Position numbers and translations under genes: made by a program
Part shown: positions 25,443 through 34,478 of the stretch, in pieces
Position numbering within the stretch: the stretch's first letter is position 1
Layout: every line of letters begins with the position of its first letter
Notes under the pieces: model-generated
What the model was told of the DNA's origin: nothing
Databases searched by the model: none
Seen by the model: the letters and a program-made list of their open reading frames with translations, nothing else
Source: Pseudomonas sp. CC6-YY-74
Lineage (GTDB): Bacteria > Pseudomonadota > Gammaproteobacteria > Pseudomonadales > Pseudomonadaceae
Assembly (NCBI RefSeq): GCF_002025205.1
Contig: NZ_CP019947.1
Span: 2,642,001 to 2,706,000 of the forward strand
Direction of reading: 5' to 3'
Length of the DNA stretch: 64,000 nucleotides

Positions 25443-26087
25443 TCATGCCCGCACGAATGGGTTCTCGCGCATTTCATCGCCCAACCGGGTCTGCGCCCCA
25501 TGTCCGGTAATCACGGTGGCGTCCTCGTCAAGACTGTACAGGCGCTGCTTGATCGAGCGCTCGATCGTCGGGTAATCGCCGCCCCACAGATCGGTACGGC
25601 CGATACCCCGACGGAACAAGGTATCGCCGGCGATCAGCAACTTGTCCTGGGGGAACCAGAAACTCATCGACCCCGGTGTATGCCCTGGAGTGTGCAGCGC
25701 CACACCACAACCGCAGTCCAGCGCCTGATCGTCGACCAACCACTGATCTGGCGCGGGCACCGGCACATAGGGCACGCCGAACATGCGGCATTGCATTTCC
25801 AGGCTATCCCAGAGGAACTGATCTTCCTTATGCAGGTGCAGGGTCGCGCCGGTCTTCTCCTTCATCTGCCCGGAGGCGAGGAAGTGATCCAGATGGGCAT
25901 GGGTGTGGATGATGCTCACCACGTTGAGGCCATGGGCTTCAAGGCGCGCCATGATCAACTCGGGATTGCCACCGGGATCGACCACGATCGCCTTCTTGGT
26001 CACGGGGTCGCCGATGATCGTGCAGTTGCACTGCAAAGGCCCGACGGGGAAGGTTTCGCGGATTAGCGCGGTCTTTGCGGCGTCCAT
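25443..26087 (-). CDS. Metallo-beta-lactamase fold hydrolase (glyoxalase II-like)
   Basis: The 214-residue protein has the zinc motif HTHAHLDH (residues 61-68), the downstream ligands HTPGHTPGS and AGDTLF, and a final HGAQT. This is the pattern of YcbL/GloB-type hydrolases that cleave thioesters such as S-lactoylglutathione. It lacks the C-terminal glyoxalase II substrate domain, so YcbL-like (type II) is the better guess. It stands alone on the minus strand; mobile-element remnants begin 50 bp upstream. Confidence 0.85.
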   Translation of the reverse strand: MDAAKTALIRETFPVGPLQCNCTIIGDPVTKKAIVVDPGGNPELIMARLEAHGLNVVSIIHTHAHLDHFLASGQMKEKTGATLHLHKEDQFLWDSLEMQCRMFGVPYVPVPAPDQWLVDDQALDCGCGVALHTPGHTPGSMSFWFPQDKLLIAGDTLFRRGIGRTDLWGGDYPTIERSIKQRLYSLDEDATVITGHGAQTRLGDEMRENPFVRA

Positions 26088-26137
26088 GGGTACTCCTGCA
26101 GGGTTGATGGCACAATTTTGGCACAGTGCGATTGAAG

Positions 26138-26444
26138 ATGGCGACGCTCAGGAAGAAAGGCCCTTACCAGTGGCACGCCAAAATCAGGCGTAAAGGGTGG
26201 CCCCAACAGACCCGCACACTCAATACCCAGGCAGAGGCAAAAATCTGGGCAACCATGTTCGAGCGGGAAATGGATGCAGCCGTATTCGTCAGCCGCAATG
26301 AAGCCGAGACCACCACCTTCGGCGAAGCCAGCGAACGCTACTCTCGCGAAATCACCTGCAACAGACGCAGCAACGCCGCCGAGCTCTCGCGCCTCACTGC
26401 CCTGCTCCGTCACCCACTGGCCTGTCGTGCACTCGCTAGCTGCC
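26138..26444 (+). pseudogene. Tyrosine-recombinase (integrase) N-terminal fragment
   Basis: The frame MATLRKKGPYQWHAKIRRKG, then RTLNTQAEAKIWATMFEREM and FGEASERYSREI, is the arm-binding and SAM-like N-terminus of a phage-type site-specific integrase. It ends after about 100 residues (LLRHPLACRALAS), exactly where an insertion-sequence end begins. The catalytic domain with the R-H-R-Y residues is absent. This is a dead remnant of an integrated element. Confidence 0.75.
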
Positions 26445-26527
26445 GGAACCGCCCCCGGATTTCCTAGACACTTTCCAAACTCAATAAATGTTGTTTTTCG
26501 AACTCTACCGGGGCCAGCTGGTAGACC
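26445..26527 (-). mobile_element. IS3-family remnant: terminal repeat and transposase C-terminus
   Basis: The minus strand encodes QLAPVEFEKQHLLSLESV followed by a stop (26464-26466), the typical end of an IS3-family OrfB. Outside it, GGAACCGCCCCCGGATTTCC (26445-26464) looks like the IS terminal inverted repeat. The element cut the integrase gene and has since lost nearly everything else; IS1380 sequence abuts it at about 26527. Confidence 0.6.
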
Positions 26528-26815
26528 CCCCCAACGCCAACTTGAACACAAGGTCGCGGCGCAGGCTGTTGGCGTCATTGCCCCGTCGACCTAGCCGCAG
26601 GCACGTTGATAGATCCATTGGCGCGGCAGGTCGACGACGCGGTGCTCGATGGAGGACGGATAGCCGCCATCATGGATCGCTTCAGCCAGACGGCCGATCA
26701 GCCCGCACTGCGGTTCGATGCCACTTAGCAGCAATCGGCCAAAATCACTCGAGCGCGCGCCTGCAAAACTGGCGATGGCAGGAAAACGCAGCTGGCCCGG
26801 GGTAGAATCACGCAT
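26528..26815 (-). mobile_element. IS1380-family transposase N-terminal remnant
   Basis: From ATG 26815 the frame reads MRDSTPGQLRF, then SSDFGRLLLSGIEPQCGLIG and RQWIYQRACG, the N-terminus of IS1380 transposases. After a stop and frameshift near 26587 the family motif resumes as NDANSLRRDLVFKLALG. The catalytic core is missing. About 20 residues also seem deleted near residue 15. Confidence 0.65.
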
Positions 26816-26935
26816 GTCTCGGTTAAGCTTCGGACGAAGAGTTATTGGCATAACTCCTTTTATATCAAAATATTAAACGAGACCCGCCTCTGCCTATGAA
26901 AGATCCGGGCTAACTATGCGCAGATTTGCCTGTGA

Positions 26936-27787
26936 TCAGAACAACGTCTTGAGTGCCAGCGTCGCTACCACGCCGGCTAATAAAACCGCCACGACACCTA
27001 ACAACCGCCGACTAAACCCTTGGTTTCGCGGCACCGCAGCCGGCCCTGAGCTGAGCGGAACGGCAGAGCGTAGCGGATTCCTGGCACCCGCATGGCTGAC
27101 CTGGGGTTTGCTGTTACCCGGCTGGGGCAGGTCAATGGCGCGCATAAAGACCGTGGCATCTTCATCCTCGGCTTGCGCGACTGCGGTCTTGGGGCCGATC
27201 ACCAACAGCGTCACCGAGCCCATTTTCAGTTGATCACCTGGCTGCAAGACAGCCATAGCGACCTTCTGCTGGTTGACCAGTACGCCGTTGGCCGAGGCCA
27301 GATCCTTAACCTCCAGCACATCATCCTTGAGGAAGAACTCACAATGCCGACGCGACAGCTCCATGTCGCTAAAGCACAGCTCACACTTTGACGAGCGCCC
27401 GAATGTCATCGAGCCGTTGACGTGAAACTTCTTGCCCTCATGCTCACCCTTGGCGACCTGCAAGAACCAGCGCGCACTGACAGCGGTTTTCACCTTGCTC
27501 TTGGTCGGGTCAACGAACAACAGTTCCACAGTACCCAGACGTACGCAGTCGTTGGTGCGAATCTGGTAGCGGGCGCTAATACGCTCGTCGTTGACGAAGG
27601 TGCCCGCCTGGCTGCCGCAGTCAGTGAGGTAGTAATAACCGTGGTCCTGGCGAATCTCGGCATGGAAAGAGCTAATGCCGGCATCGGCCAGAACCAGGTT
27701 GTTACGACCATCCTGACCGATGGTCAGACGCTCGTCGACCAGCCAGATCGGCGCTTGGCGATTGTCGCTGAAATGAATCCTGAGCAT
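26936..27787 (-). CDS. Twin-FHA-domain membrane-anchored protein
   Basis: This 283-residue protein has two forkhead-associated domains that bind phosphothreonine. FHA1 covers about 20-85 (LTIGQDGRNNLVLADAGISS, H). FHA2 covers about 125-190 (MTFGRSSKCELCFSDMELSR, RHC, then ASANGVLVNQQ). A Pro/Ser-rich linker leads to a C-terminal membrane helix (LLGVVAVLLAGVVATLAL). It lies downstream of the Ser/Thr kinase and PP2C genes on the same strand, so it is the likely reader of their phosphorylation state, like Fha in type VI secretion control. No secretion genes are nearby. Confidence 0.88.
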   Translation of the reverse strand: MLRIHFSDNRQAPIWLVDERLTIGQDGRNNLVLADAGISSFHAEIRQDHGYYYLTDCGSQAGTFVNDERISARYQIRTNDCVRLGTVELLFVDPTKSKVKTAVSARWFLQVAKGEHEGKKFHVNGSMTFGRSSKCELCFSDMELSRRHCEFFLKDDVLEVKDLASANGVLVNQQKVAMAVLQPGDQLKMGSVTLLVIGPKTAVAQAEDEDATVFMRAIDLPQPGNSKPQVSHAGARNPLRSAVPLSSGPAAVPRNQGFSRRLLGVVAVLLAGVVATLALKTLF

Positions 27788-28066
27788 GTTTGGCGCTTAC
27801 CTTGTGTAAGTGACGCAAAGCCAAAAAACGCAACCCATTAACGCATGTCACTGTCGCCCAAGGCCGGTGCTAATGGCCTGTATGGCTAGTTCAATGAGTC
27901 TATGTCGGCGTTTGGGGCCCCCGATACTACGTTGCCGCTCCTCGCCATAGCCCACTATGGCTCGTCGCAGCGCTGGGTCTCGGAACCTCAACCCTCCGAA
28001 CTTGAGTTAACCCCCTAACCGTACAGGCCACTAGTCACAGTCACCGGACTATGAGTTTCACCACAT
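27788..28066. other. Kinase-FHA spacer with hairpin
   Basis: The 279 bases hold no gene. GCCATAG (27944-27950) and CTATGGC (27955-27961) form a 7-bp hairpin, and GGGGCCCC lies at 27915-27922. The FHA gene may have its own promoter here. Confidence 0.4.
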
Positions 28067-29599
28067 TCACTTGTTGAAGATATTGTTCCACAGTCGCTTG
28101 ATCGGGTTCTGTGTGGTTTGTTTTTGCGAACTCGTTGCTCGCGCTGCGGGCTTGCTGGCCGGCACCCGCGGCGCCTGGGCCAACTGTACGCGGCGCTCAT
28201 GAGCATCATAGAGTTTTAGCAGGGCTTCATTGGCCGGCTCCACTTCCAGCCCTTGTTTGATGTATTCCAAGGCCATTCTGTACTCGCGTCGCCCATAGGC
28301 CCGTTGGCTTTGCTCGATAAAGCGCTGCGCAATGCGATTAATACCCGCCAGAGCCAATAGGTTGTCCGGCTGCCAAGCCAACACTTGGCGAAAATAGAAC
28401 GTCGCACTGTCATCCTCTGGCAACCATAGCCGATCTTCCACAAGGCGCTGCTCAGCGCGCTCCAGGTAACCGTCGATTCGCGCCTGTAACACCCGCTTCA
28501 AGCCCTCAAGGGCTTGAGCGTTGCCGTGATCGAGCAACAACGCCTGGCGGTAGTAGTAATCGGCGTTATTCTGCGGCGGCTCGAGCAGCTTGCCTTCGCC
28601 CAGGCGCTGTTCGGCTTGAGCGATAAAGTCGGCGATTTGCATGTGTTGGTAACCGTAGTAACCGGCCCACCCAGCCCCACTCAACAATAGGACACCAAGC
28701 AGCGCCCAGGGCAGAACGTTGCGTCGTGCACTCGTCCCCTTGCGGGCATGAGCCTGATCCAACTTGAGCCCAGGGCCGATGCGGGTGCTATCCGGGTCAG
28801 ACTCCTGCAACTCGTCCAAACTGGCGAGCAATACCCGGCAGTCCACAAAGCGTTCGTCCGGGTTCTTGGCCAGCATGCGATCGAGCAACCATTGATAACT
28901 CTGCAGATGCACCGGTAGATTGGGTAGTTCCATCTGCACGTGATTCATCACGGTCTGGGTGTAGCTAGCGCCGCGATAAAGGTTAGTACCAGTGAGCATC
29001 TCCAGCAGGATTACGCCAAGACTGTAAATGTCACTACGGGCATCCAGCGCCAAGCACTGGGCCTGTTCCGGACTGCTGTACGCTGGGCTGCCGACCGCGA
29101 TACCGAACTGAGTCAGGTCGTGATCCAGCGTCACTTCCTTGGCCACGCCAAAGTCGCTGATCACCGCAGTGCCGTCATCACGAAAGAGGATGTTGGCCGG
29201 TTTGATGTCGCGGTGCACCAAGCCATGGTCATGCACCACGGCCAGACCGCTGGCGATCTGGCGGACTATCTGCAACGCACGGTGCGGCGCGAAGACTTCA
29301 CCCTTGTGCTGCGCCAGGTCGCCGCCGGCGACGAACTCCATCGCCAGGTAGTAACGGCCATCGGCGAGCATGTCGATGTCATGGATGGTGATGATTGAGG
29401 GGTGATGCAGGCCGGCCACTATGTGGCCTTCCTTGATGAAGCGCTGACTGAACGCCTCGTCATGGGCGCTGAGCAACACTTTCACCGCGACCTTGCGGTG
29501 CAACGAGAGCTGGGTGGCCAGGTAGACCTCGGCCATTCCGCCCTTTCCCAGGCGGCCATGCATGCTATAGCCAGGAATCTCAATCAAGTCTTCATTCAT
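28067..29599 (-). CDS. Transmembrane Ser/Thr protein kinase (PpkA/Stk-like)
   Basis: The Hanks-type kinase domain covers residues 10-265. It has the glycine loop GKGGMAEVY, Lys40 of AVKVL, the catalytic loop HRDIKPAN and DFG at 149-151. A membrane helix follows (WALLGVLLLSGAGWAGYYGY, about 298-317). The roughly 190-residue tail has TPR-like repeats (YYYRQALLLDHGNAQALEGL and similar blocks). The frame is open to TTG 29608, but ATG 29599 is the likely start. It follows the PP2C phosphatase gene by 23 bp, making a kinase/phosphatase pair. The tail faces the periplasm and may sense a signal. Confidence 0.9.
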   Translation of the reverse strand: MNEDLIEIPGYSMHGRLGKGGMAEVYLATQLSLHRKVAVKVLLSAHDEAFSQRFIKEGHIVAGLHHPSIITIHDIDMLADGRYYLAMEFVAGGDLAQHKGEVFAPHRALQIVRQIASGLAVVHDHGLVHRDIKPANILFRDDGTAVISDFGVAKEVTLDHDLTQFGIAVGSPAYSSPEQAQCLALDARSDIYSLGVILLEMLTGTNLYRGASYTQTVMNHVQMELPNLPVHLQSYQWLLDRMLAKNPDERFVDCRVLLASLDELQESDPDSTRIGPGLKLDQAHARKGTSARRNVLPWALLGVLLLSGAGWAGYYGYQHMQIADFIAQAEQRLGEGKLLEPPQNNADYYYRQALLLDHGNAQALEGLKRVLQARIDGYLERAEQRLVEDRLWLPEDDSATFYFRQVLAWQPDNLLALAGINRIAQRFIEQSQRAYGRREYRMALEYIKQGLEVEPANEALLKLYDAHERRVQLAQAPRVPASKPAARATSSQKQTTQNPIKRLWNNIFNK

Positions 29600-29622
29600 C
29601 TGGGTCAACGCACACCGAGTGA

Positions 29623-30408
29623 TTACTTCGTTAGGGGTTTGAATAATTTACTGAGAAACCCGCGCGGCCGAGCCGCAGCCACCGGTTCGACCGAGGCGCG
29701 CCCGAGTACGATGCAAGAGATGTTGTCACGCCCACCCATTTGGTTGGCCTGGGCAATCAACTGCTCCACCAGTTCGTCGAGGCCGTTGGCGCTAGCACAG
29801 ACTTGCTGGATTTGCGGGTCGATCAACTCCCCGGTCAGCCCATCGCTGCACAGCAACAACAGCTCATGTGGCCCTAGACTGCCCCGCGCCTGTCCGACTT
29901 CGATGACCTGATGGTCGCGCCCCAGGCACTGGAAAATGACATTACGCTGAGGATGGCTGCGCGCCTCCTCGGGGCTCATTTCGCCGGCATCGATCATCGA
30001 CTGCACCCAGCTGTGATCACGGCTCAAGCAGCTGATGCAGTCGGCATCGACGCGATAGGCGCGACTGTCGCCAACCCAAACAATCTCGAAATCGACCCCC
30101 GAAAAGCGCACGGCGACTAGGGTAGTGCCCATTCCGCGGCAATCGGCATCGCCCTCGGCAGCGGCGAGGATGGCGCAATTGGCCGCATGTACGGCGGTCA
30201 CCAAATCCTGCCCTTCGGCACAGGCGGTACCTAGCGTTTGCAGCGCCAGAGCACTGGCCACTTCACCGCGTAGATGGCCGCCCATGCCATCGGCGACCGC
30301 CCATAAACCCAACTCGGGACAGCACAATAGCGCATCTTCATTGTGCCCTCGTACCTGGCCAACGACAGTCTGCGCCGCGTACACCAGAGGTTCTCCAATT
30401 TGCGTCAT
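29623..30408 (-). CDS. PP2C-type Ser/Thr protein phosphatase (PppA/Stp-like)
   Basis: The 261-residue protein has the PP2C metal-site motifs: GHNEDALL, VADGMGGHLRGEVAS, GMGTTLVA, WVGDSRAYR, LCSDGLTGEL and GGRDNISCIV. It should dephosphorylate targets of the adjacent membrane kinase. It is the first gene of the trio on the minus strand. In P. aeruginosa such pairs belong to type VI secretion clusters or stand beside them; here only this signalling part is present. Confidence 0.92.
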   Translation of the reverse strand: MTQIGEPLVYAAQTVVGQVRGHNEDALLCCPELGLWAVADGMGGHLRGEVASALALQTLGTACAEGQDLVTAVHAANCAILAAAEGDADCRGMGTTLVAVRFSGVDFEIVWVGDSRAYRVDADCISCLSRDHSWVQSMIDAGEMSPEEARSHPQRNVIFQCLGRDHQVIEVGQARGSLGPHELLLLCSDGLTGELIDPQIQQVCASANGLDELVEQLIAQANQMGGRDNISCIVLGRASVEPVAAARPRGFLSKLFKPLTK

Positions 30409-30639
30409 CGACCGGCCTACTTCTTAAGAATCTGGAGGGCTGCGTGACATACAGCGTAGAGGTGCTTGCGACAGTGCGCACAATACCCTCAGGGTTCGCT
30501 GCAGTCATCGACCGCCCCACTCCCCCATGAACAGATATTCACCCAGATTAAGCATAAGCCTAGCAGCCTGGCGGACTTGAGTTCATGGGCAGGGCATCAA
30601 TAACGAAGACGAAGTCATTCGCCTAACCACTTAGATAGT

Positions 30640-31100
30640 TCCAGGATTTTTTTGCCAATAAATTCATTAAAACAAGTGGATTCAGGCTAGTTTTTGCTAA
30701 CAAGTGACGTGTTTTTTGCGAAAAACAGCCATGCACTTCAGGCTCCAGGCCAGGCAAACCAGGCGCCATTCGCCATTCGCCGCTCACCTTGCCCCTGCTC
30801 CGCAGCAGAAACTGACGAAAGCCCATGACCAACTTGATGATGCCAAACACCGACTCAACCGTCTGTTTGCGCAGGGCATAGAGGCGGCTTGCCGCCAGGT
30901 TTCTTGCCGAAGCGTGCCGTACGCGCCGCACGCTTAGCCAGTTTCTCCTGGTAGACGGCATGCTCCTGTTCCAAGCGCACGCGAGCGGGCGCCTCGATCT
31001 TGGCCTTCGCGGCGTCCATGGCCAGCAACCGTTCTTGCCGACGCTTAATCTCGTCCGGCAAGTCGATGCTGTCAGGCTGTGCGTAGCGCCTTCATACCGG
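30640..31100 (-). mobile_element. IS1182-family transposase remnant, internally deleted and frameshifted
   Basis: The minus strand encodes PDSIDLPDEIKRRQERLLAM, then KIEAPARVRLEQEHAVYQEK and ARFGKKPGGKPP, the middle of IS1182 transposases. It then jumps in another frame to LYALRKQTVESVFGIIKLVM and GFRQFLLR, which belongs near the C-terminus. The catalytic centre between these blocks is deleted and a further shift occurs after KVSGEWRMA. It is dead. It lies between the signalling trio and the next core block. Confidence 0.75.
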
Positions 31101-31107
31101 CGCAGGC

Positions 31108-31428
31108 TCACTCCACAAGCGGAGCATCTTCGGCCACGCAGCGTACGGCCCGCTTGCGCTGATCGACCAGTACACCACTGAGGCCTTTCTGTTCCAGGTC
31201 GAACAGCACCACGACGCCATCTACGCACTGCGCCACCTGGTTGGCCGGTTTGAGGGAGACCTTGTAGTCCTCGCCGGGAACGGTCTTGAGCATGGTGTAG
31301 TCAGAGAGCAGCAAAGCGTCTTCCGGCTGGGCGAAGTGCAGGTAGCCGTAGTAGCCGAGGACCGCCACTGTGGCGCAGATGCTGCCGATGCCGGTGAGGA
31401 TCAGGGGGATGGGGTTCAGTTCACTCAT
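31108..31428 (-). CDS. Small single-pass membrane protein of unknown function
   Basis: The 106 residues start MSELNPIPLILTGIGSICAT, with a membrane helix at about 7-30, then a short soluble domain (LLSDYTMLKTVPGEDYKVSL, CVDGVVVLFDLEQKGLSGVL, VDQRKRAVRCV). I do not recognise a named family. The IS1182 remnant begins within about 10 bp of its stop codon, so the natural C-terminus may have been altered. It lies downstream of the AIM24 gene on the same strand (145 bp gap). Confidence 0.65.
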   Translation of the reverse strand: MSELNPIPLILTGIGSICATVAVLGYYGYLHFAQPEDALLLSDYTMLKTVPGEDYKVSLKPANQVAQCVDGVVVLFDLEQKGLSGVLVDQRKRAVRCVAEDAPLVE

Positions 31429-31573
31429 TACAGACTCTCGAGGTTGGACGTTTCAGCAAAAATAATCGCCTAGCGAACCAGATGGCTGGCTGACCGGCGA
31501 GCTACGAAGTGACACTGACAGTCGCGACAGGCGGCGCAGCTTGATACAAACCCACGCCGTTGCAAAGTGGCGA

Positions 31574-32320
31574 TCATTTACCGTCGGCGCGCACTTGCTC
31601 ACGGGCTTTGAAGGTCGCCGCGTAGATGCGCTCGGCCAGGCGTGAGAATGGCAGGCTCTGCACCCAGACCGTGCCAGTACCTTTGAGAGTCGCCAGGACG
31701 ATACCCTCGCCGCCGAACAACATGCTTTTCAGCCCGCCGGCCAGGGCGATGTCGTAATCGATACCGCTGGTAAAGGCCACCAGGCAACCGGTGTCGAGGC
31801 GCAGGGTCTGGTTGTTCAGCTCCTTACGGATCACCGTGCCGCCGGCATGCACGAAGGCCAGACCGTCACCCTCGAGCTTTTGCAGGATAAAGCCCTCGCC
31901 GCCGAAGAAGCCGGCGCCCAGGCGCTTGTTGAAACTGATACCGACAGCGGTGCCGTAGGCGGCGCAGAGAAAGGCGTCTTTCTGGCAGATCAGGCTGCCG
32001 CCGTGCTCGGCCAACTTGATCGGCACCACGGTGCCCGGATACGGCGCGGCAAAGGCGACCCGCGCCTGGGTTTTGCCGGCATTGGAGAAATGCGTCATGA
32101 ACAGCGATTCGCCGGTGAGCATGCGCTTGCCGGCGCTCCACAATTTGCCCAGCATCCCGCTCGCCGCGCCATCGCCCATGCGCGTCTCGAAGCGCACGCC
32201 GTCGGTCATGTAGTTCATCACCCCGGCTTCGGCGATCACCGTCTCACCGGGGTCGAGGATGATTTCCACACTCTGCGCCGAGGCGCCGAGAATTTCGTAG
32301 TCGAGTTGATGGCTGGGCAT
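31574..32320 (-). CDS. AIM24/TIGR00266 family protein
   Basis: The 248-residue protein is a beta-rich AIM24-type protein: [20 protein letters not shown] near the start, then [39 protein letters not shown] and [20 protein letters not shown]. Bacterial members form ring-like oligomers of unknown function; yeast Aim24 is mitochondrial. ATG 32320 has an AGGAG ribosome site, so it is preferred over the longer frame. Confidence 0.85.
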   Translation of the reverse strand: MPSHQLDYEILGASAQSVEIILDPGETVIAEAGVMNYMTDGVRFETRMGDGAASGMLGKLWSAGKRMLTGESLFMTHFSNAGKTQARVAFAAPYPGTVVPIKLAEHGGSLICQKDAFLCAAYGTAVGISFNKRLGAGFFGGEGFILQKLEGDGLAFVHAGGTVIRKELNNQTLRLDTGCLVAFTSGIDYDIALAGGLKSMLFGGEGIVLATLKGTGTVWVQSLPFSRLAERIYAATFKAREQVRADGK

Positions 32321-32384
32321 GCGGGGCTCCTGGCAGTTTGAATTGGGCGCTTTCCCAGATGCATCCGGGCTACGGTTCACCTAT

Positions 32385-32526
32385 TTAAGGGCTAGGAGAG
32401 TAACGAGCGAAGGGTAGGCGGGGACGCCTAGTTAAGGCGCGCACGGCCTGAAAAAGCGGAGTTTACGACTGTAAATGAGCATTTTTCAGGCCGTGCGCAA
32501 CGCCGCATAACCGAGTGCAGTAGCTC
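32385..32526 (-). repeat. Intergenic repeat family, copy A (directly after the QEGLA gene stop)
   Basis: Read on the minus strand it starts GAGCTACTGCACTCGGTTAT, then GCGGCGTT. A strong hairpin with 17-bp perfect arms follows (32439-32455 and 32482-32498), whose loop contains TTTAC-GACT-GTAAA. Copies B (46597-46712) and C (49985-50042) share the same start and the same position right behind a stop codon. Confidence 0.7.
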
Positions 32527-33822
32527 CTAGAGGATGTTGGCGTAGTCGGCTTCGATCCGGTCCAGACTCAGGTGATTGAGGAAGTTGGAGAAACACATCC
32601 AGGCCGACAGGGCGTTGAGGTCCTGGAACTGCGGCGGCAGGTATTTCGGCGGGGCGACCAGGCCCTCGTCGACCAATTGGCGCAGGGTGCGCATATCTTC
32701 CAGGGTGGTTTTACCGCAGAACAACAAGGGTATCTGCTCCAGCTTGCCCTTGCGCACGGCCAACTGGATGTAGTTGTAGACCATGATGAAGCCCTTCAGA
32801 TAGGACAGATCCTTGGTGAACGGCAGCCCGGTCGGGGTCGAGCCACGGAACACCCGACTGGCATTGCTGTAGCCCTCCTCCAGACTGAAGCCCTGTTCGC
32901 GGTAGAACTCGAACACCTGGAGAAAGTCCGCACCCTCCTCGGCCATGTGGATACCGCGCGTACGATTGGTCAGCTTGCGCAGACGGGTCGGGTAGGAGGC
33001 GAAGGTAATCACCTCCATCAGAATCGCCAGGCCTTCCTGGGTCACAGTAGAGGATGGCGGGCCCTTGGCCAGGAAGGTACAGACCGGCTGATTCAGGCCA
33101 TTCAGGGTAGTCGCCACATGCACCAGGCCTTCATGCACTTCTAGGGCCTTGACGTCACGCTGGTTGAACATCGCATCGGCGCGAATCTTGATGTAATCGG
33201 CACCGGCAGCGGCGTCGGCGAGGATGCCATCGGACTCGAACACCCGAATGGTGTCTTCTGCCTCGCCAAACACCTTGTTCAGCCGGTGCTGCAACAGGTC
33301 GACGGCCTGCTTGGCAGTGAGGTCTTTCGGCTCGTCCTCGAGGTCGCCACGCTTGTCGATGTTGTTCAGGTAGCCGGAAAACATCAGGCCCAGGTCGGAC
33401 AGGGTCGGGTCGCCGGCATGGAAGGCATCCGACGCCGCGCCGTAGAGCTCCTGCGAGATCAGGCCAAAGTCCTCGGTGCCGCGCGCTTCAAGCATGCGAA
33501 TGACCATGCGGTATTCGCGGCACATGCGCCGCATGATCTGCCCGACCGGATTGAATTGGCCCAACTGGCGGGTGACGTCGCGCTCGATATTCTGGAACTC
33601 CAGCTTCTTCGCCGCTGCATCGAAGGCCAACGGCCGACTGTCGTAATAGGCACGATCTACCGCCGGCAGTTTCTTGCCTTTGTGCTTGATAAAACCCTCG
33701 CGAATGCTGTCGTCCCACTTCACCGCATCCAGCACACGAATCGGCGTCTGCGCCTCGACAATCCGGTCGGACAACGCCCGCACGGTAAGCTGATAGTCGT
33801 CCAACCCAGTGAGACTGTTCAT
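32527..33822 (-). CDS. QEGLA-motif protein (DUF1704, TIGR02421 family)
   Basis: The 431-residue protein carries the family signature TVTQEGLAILMEVITFASYP near residue 262 and HEGLVHVATTLNG before it. The HExxx-type pattern has led to predictions of a peptidase fold. Family members have been described as modulating flavohaemoglobin expression, but the biochemical role is unknown. No signal peptide is seen. It follows the small lipoprotein gene on the same strand with a 29-bp gap, so the two are probably co-transcribed. Confidence 0.8.
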   Translation of the reverse strand: MNSLTGLDDYQLTVRALSDRIVEAQTPIRVLDAVKWDDSIREGFIKHKGKKLPAVDRAYYDSRPLAFDAAAKKLEFQNIERDVTRQLGQFNPVGQIMRRMCREYRMVIRMLEARGTEDFGLISQELYGAASDAFHAGDPTLSDLGLMFSGYLNNIDKRGDLEDEPKDLTAKQAVDLLQHRLNKVFGEAEDTIRVFESDGILADAAAGADYIKIRADAMFNQRDVKALEVHEGLVHVATTLNGLNQPVCTFLAKGPPSSTVTQEGLAILMEVITFASYPTRLRKLTNRTRGIHMAEEGADFLQVFEFYREQGFSLEEGYSNASRVFRGSTPTGLPFTKDLSYLKGFIMVYNYIQLAVRKGKLEQIPLLFCGKTTLEDMRTLRQLVDEGLVAPPKYLPPQFQDLNALSAWMCFSNFLNHLSLDRIEADYANIL

Positions 33823-33851
33823 CGCTCCCTCATTATTTGGTCATTAACTAA

Positions 33852-34403
33852 CTATGGACCGACGCGCTGAAAGCGCGCGACCTCGATAAATACATCCGAA
33901 TTGGCCTGGTCGTCGAGATAGGCAAATACGGCATCCAGTGGGCTGGTAATCAATACCCCCTCACCCTGCTGCGTATCGACTGACTTGCCTTGCAACGTGC
34001 CTGCCTCAAGCTCCTGCAGGATGCGCTCGACATCCAGGGTGTGGATCACCAGCTCATTGTCGGCGGTCAGTTCGAAACCGGCGATGGCGAAGTTGCCACC
34101 CAAGTTTTGCGGCAGACCCGCCGACAGATACCAGCGCCGGCCATGATGGGCCACGGTGAAACCGTACTTTTCCAGGCTATCGAGGTTGTCCGGGCTGCCC
34201 TTGTAGGTTCTGGCCTCGTAGAGGCTGGAGCCGGCACGGGTAATGTCCAGATAGTAGCGCTCTCCCCATTCGTCCTTGCGCGACCATTCGCCGAGCAGAG
34301 GGATGGGCGCCGCTTCGTTGGCTGGAATCGGGTCGTTGAAGGTCACCAGACAGCCACTCAACAGCAGCAAGGACAAGGCAACCGCTACGCGCCAGGCATT
34401 CAT
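33852..34403 (-). CDS. Predicted lipoprotein of unknown function
   Basis: The 183 residues begin with a lipoprotein signal (VAVALSLLLLSGC, lipid Cys18). A compact domain follows with IPLLGEWSRKDEWGERYYLD, SGLPQNLGGNFAIAGFEL and a C-terminal FIEVARFQRV. Asp and Pro follow the Cys later (VTFNDP), so sorting is uncertain. Homologues lie next to lysS and a TetR gene in other pseudomonads (PA3698 by my recollection). Function is unknown. Confidence 0.75.
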   Translation of the reverse strand: MNAWRVAVALSLLLLSGCLVTFNDPIPANEAAPIPLLGEWSRKDEWGERYYLDITRAGSSLYEARTYKGSPDNLDSLEKYGFTVAHHGRRWYLSAGLPQNLGGNFAIAGFELTADNELVIHTLDVERILQELEAGTLQGKSVDTQQGEGVLITSPLDAVFAYLDDQANSDVFIEVARFQRVGP

Positions 34404-34478
34404 TTCGCTCTCCTTGTGAAAACAATTCGACCACGCCTGCAGATAATCCTTGAGAGCCCCCCGGCCGCAGGGCGCTAC

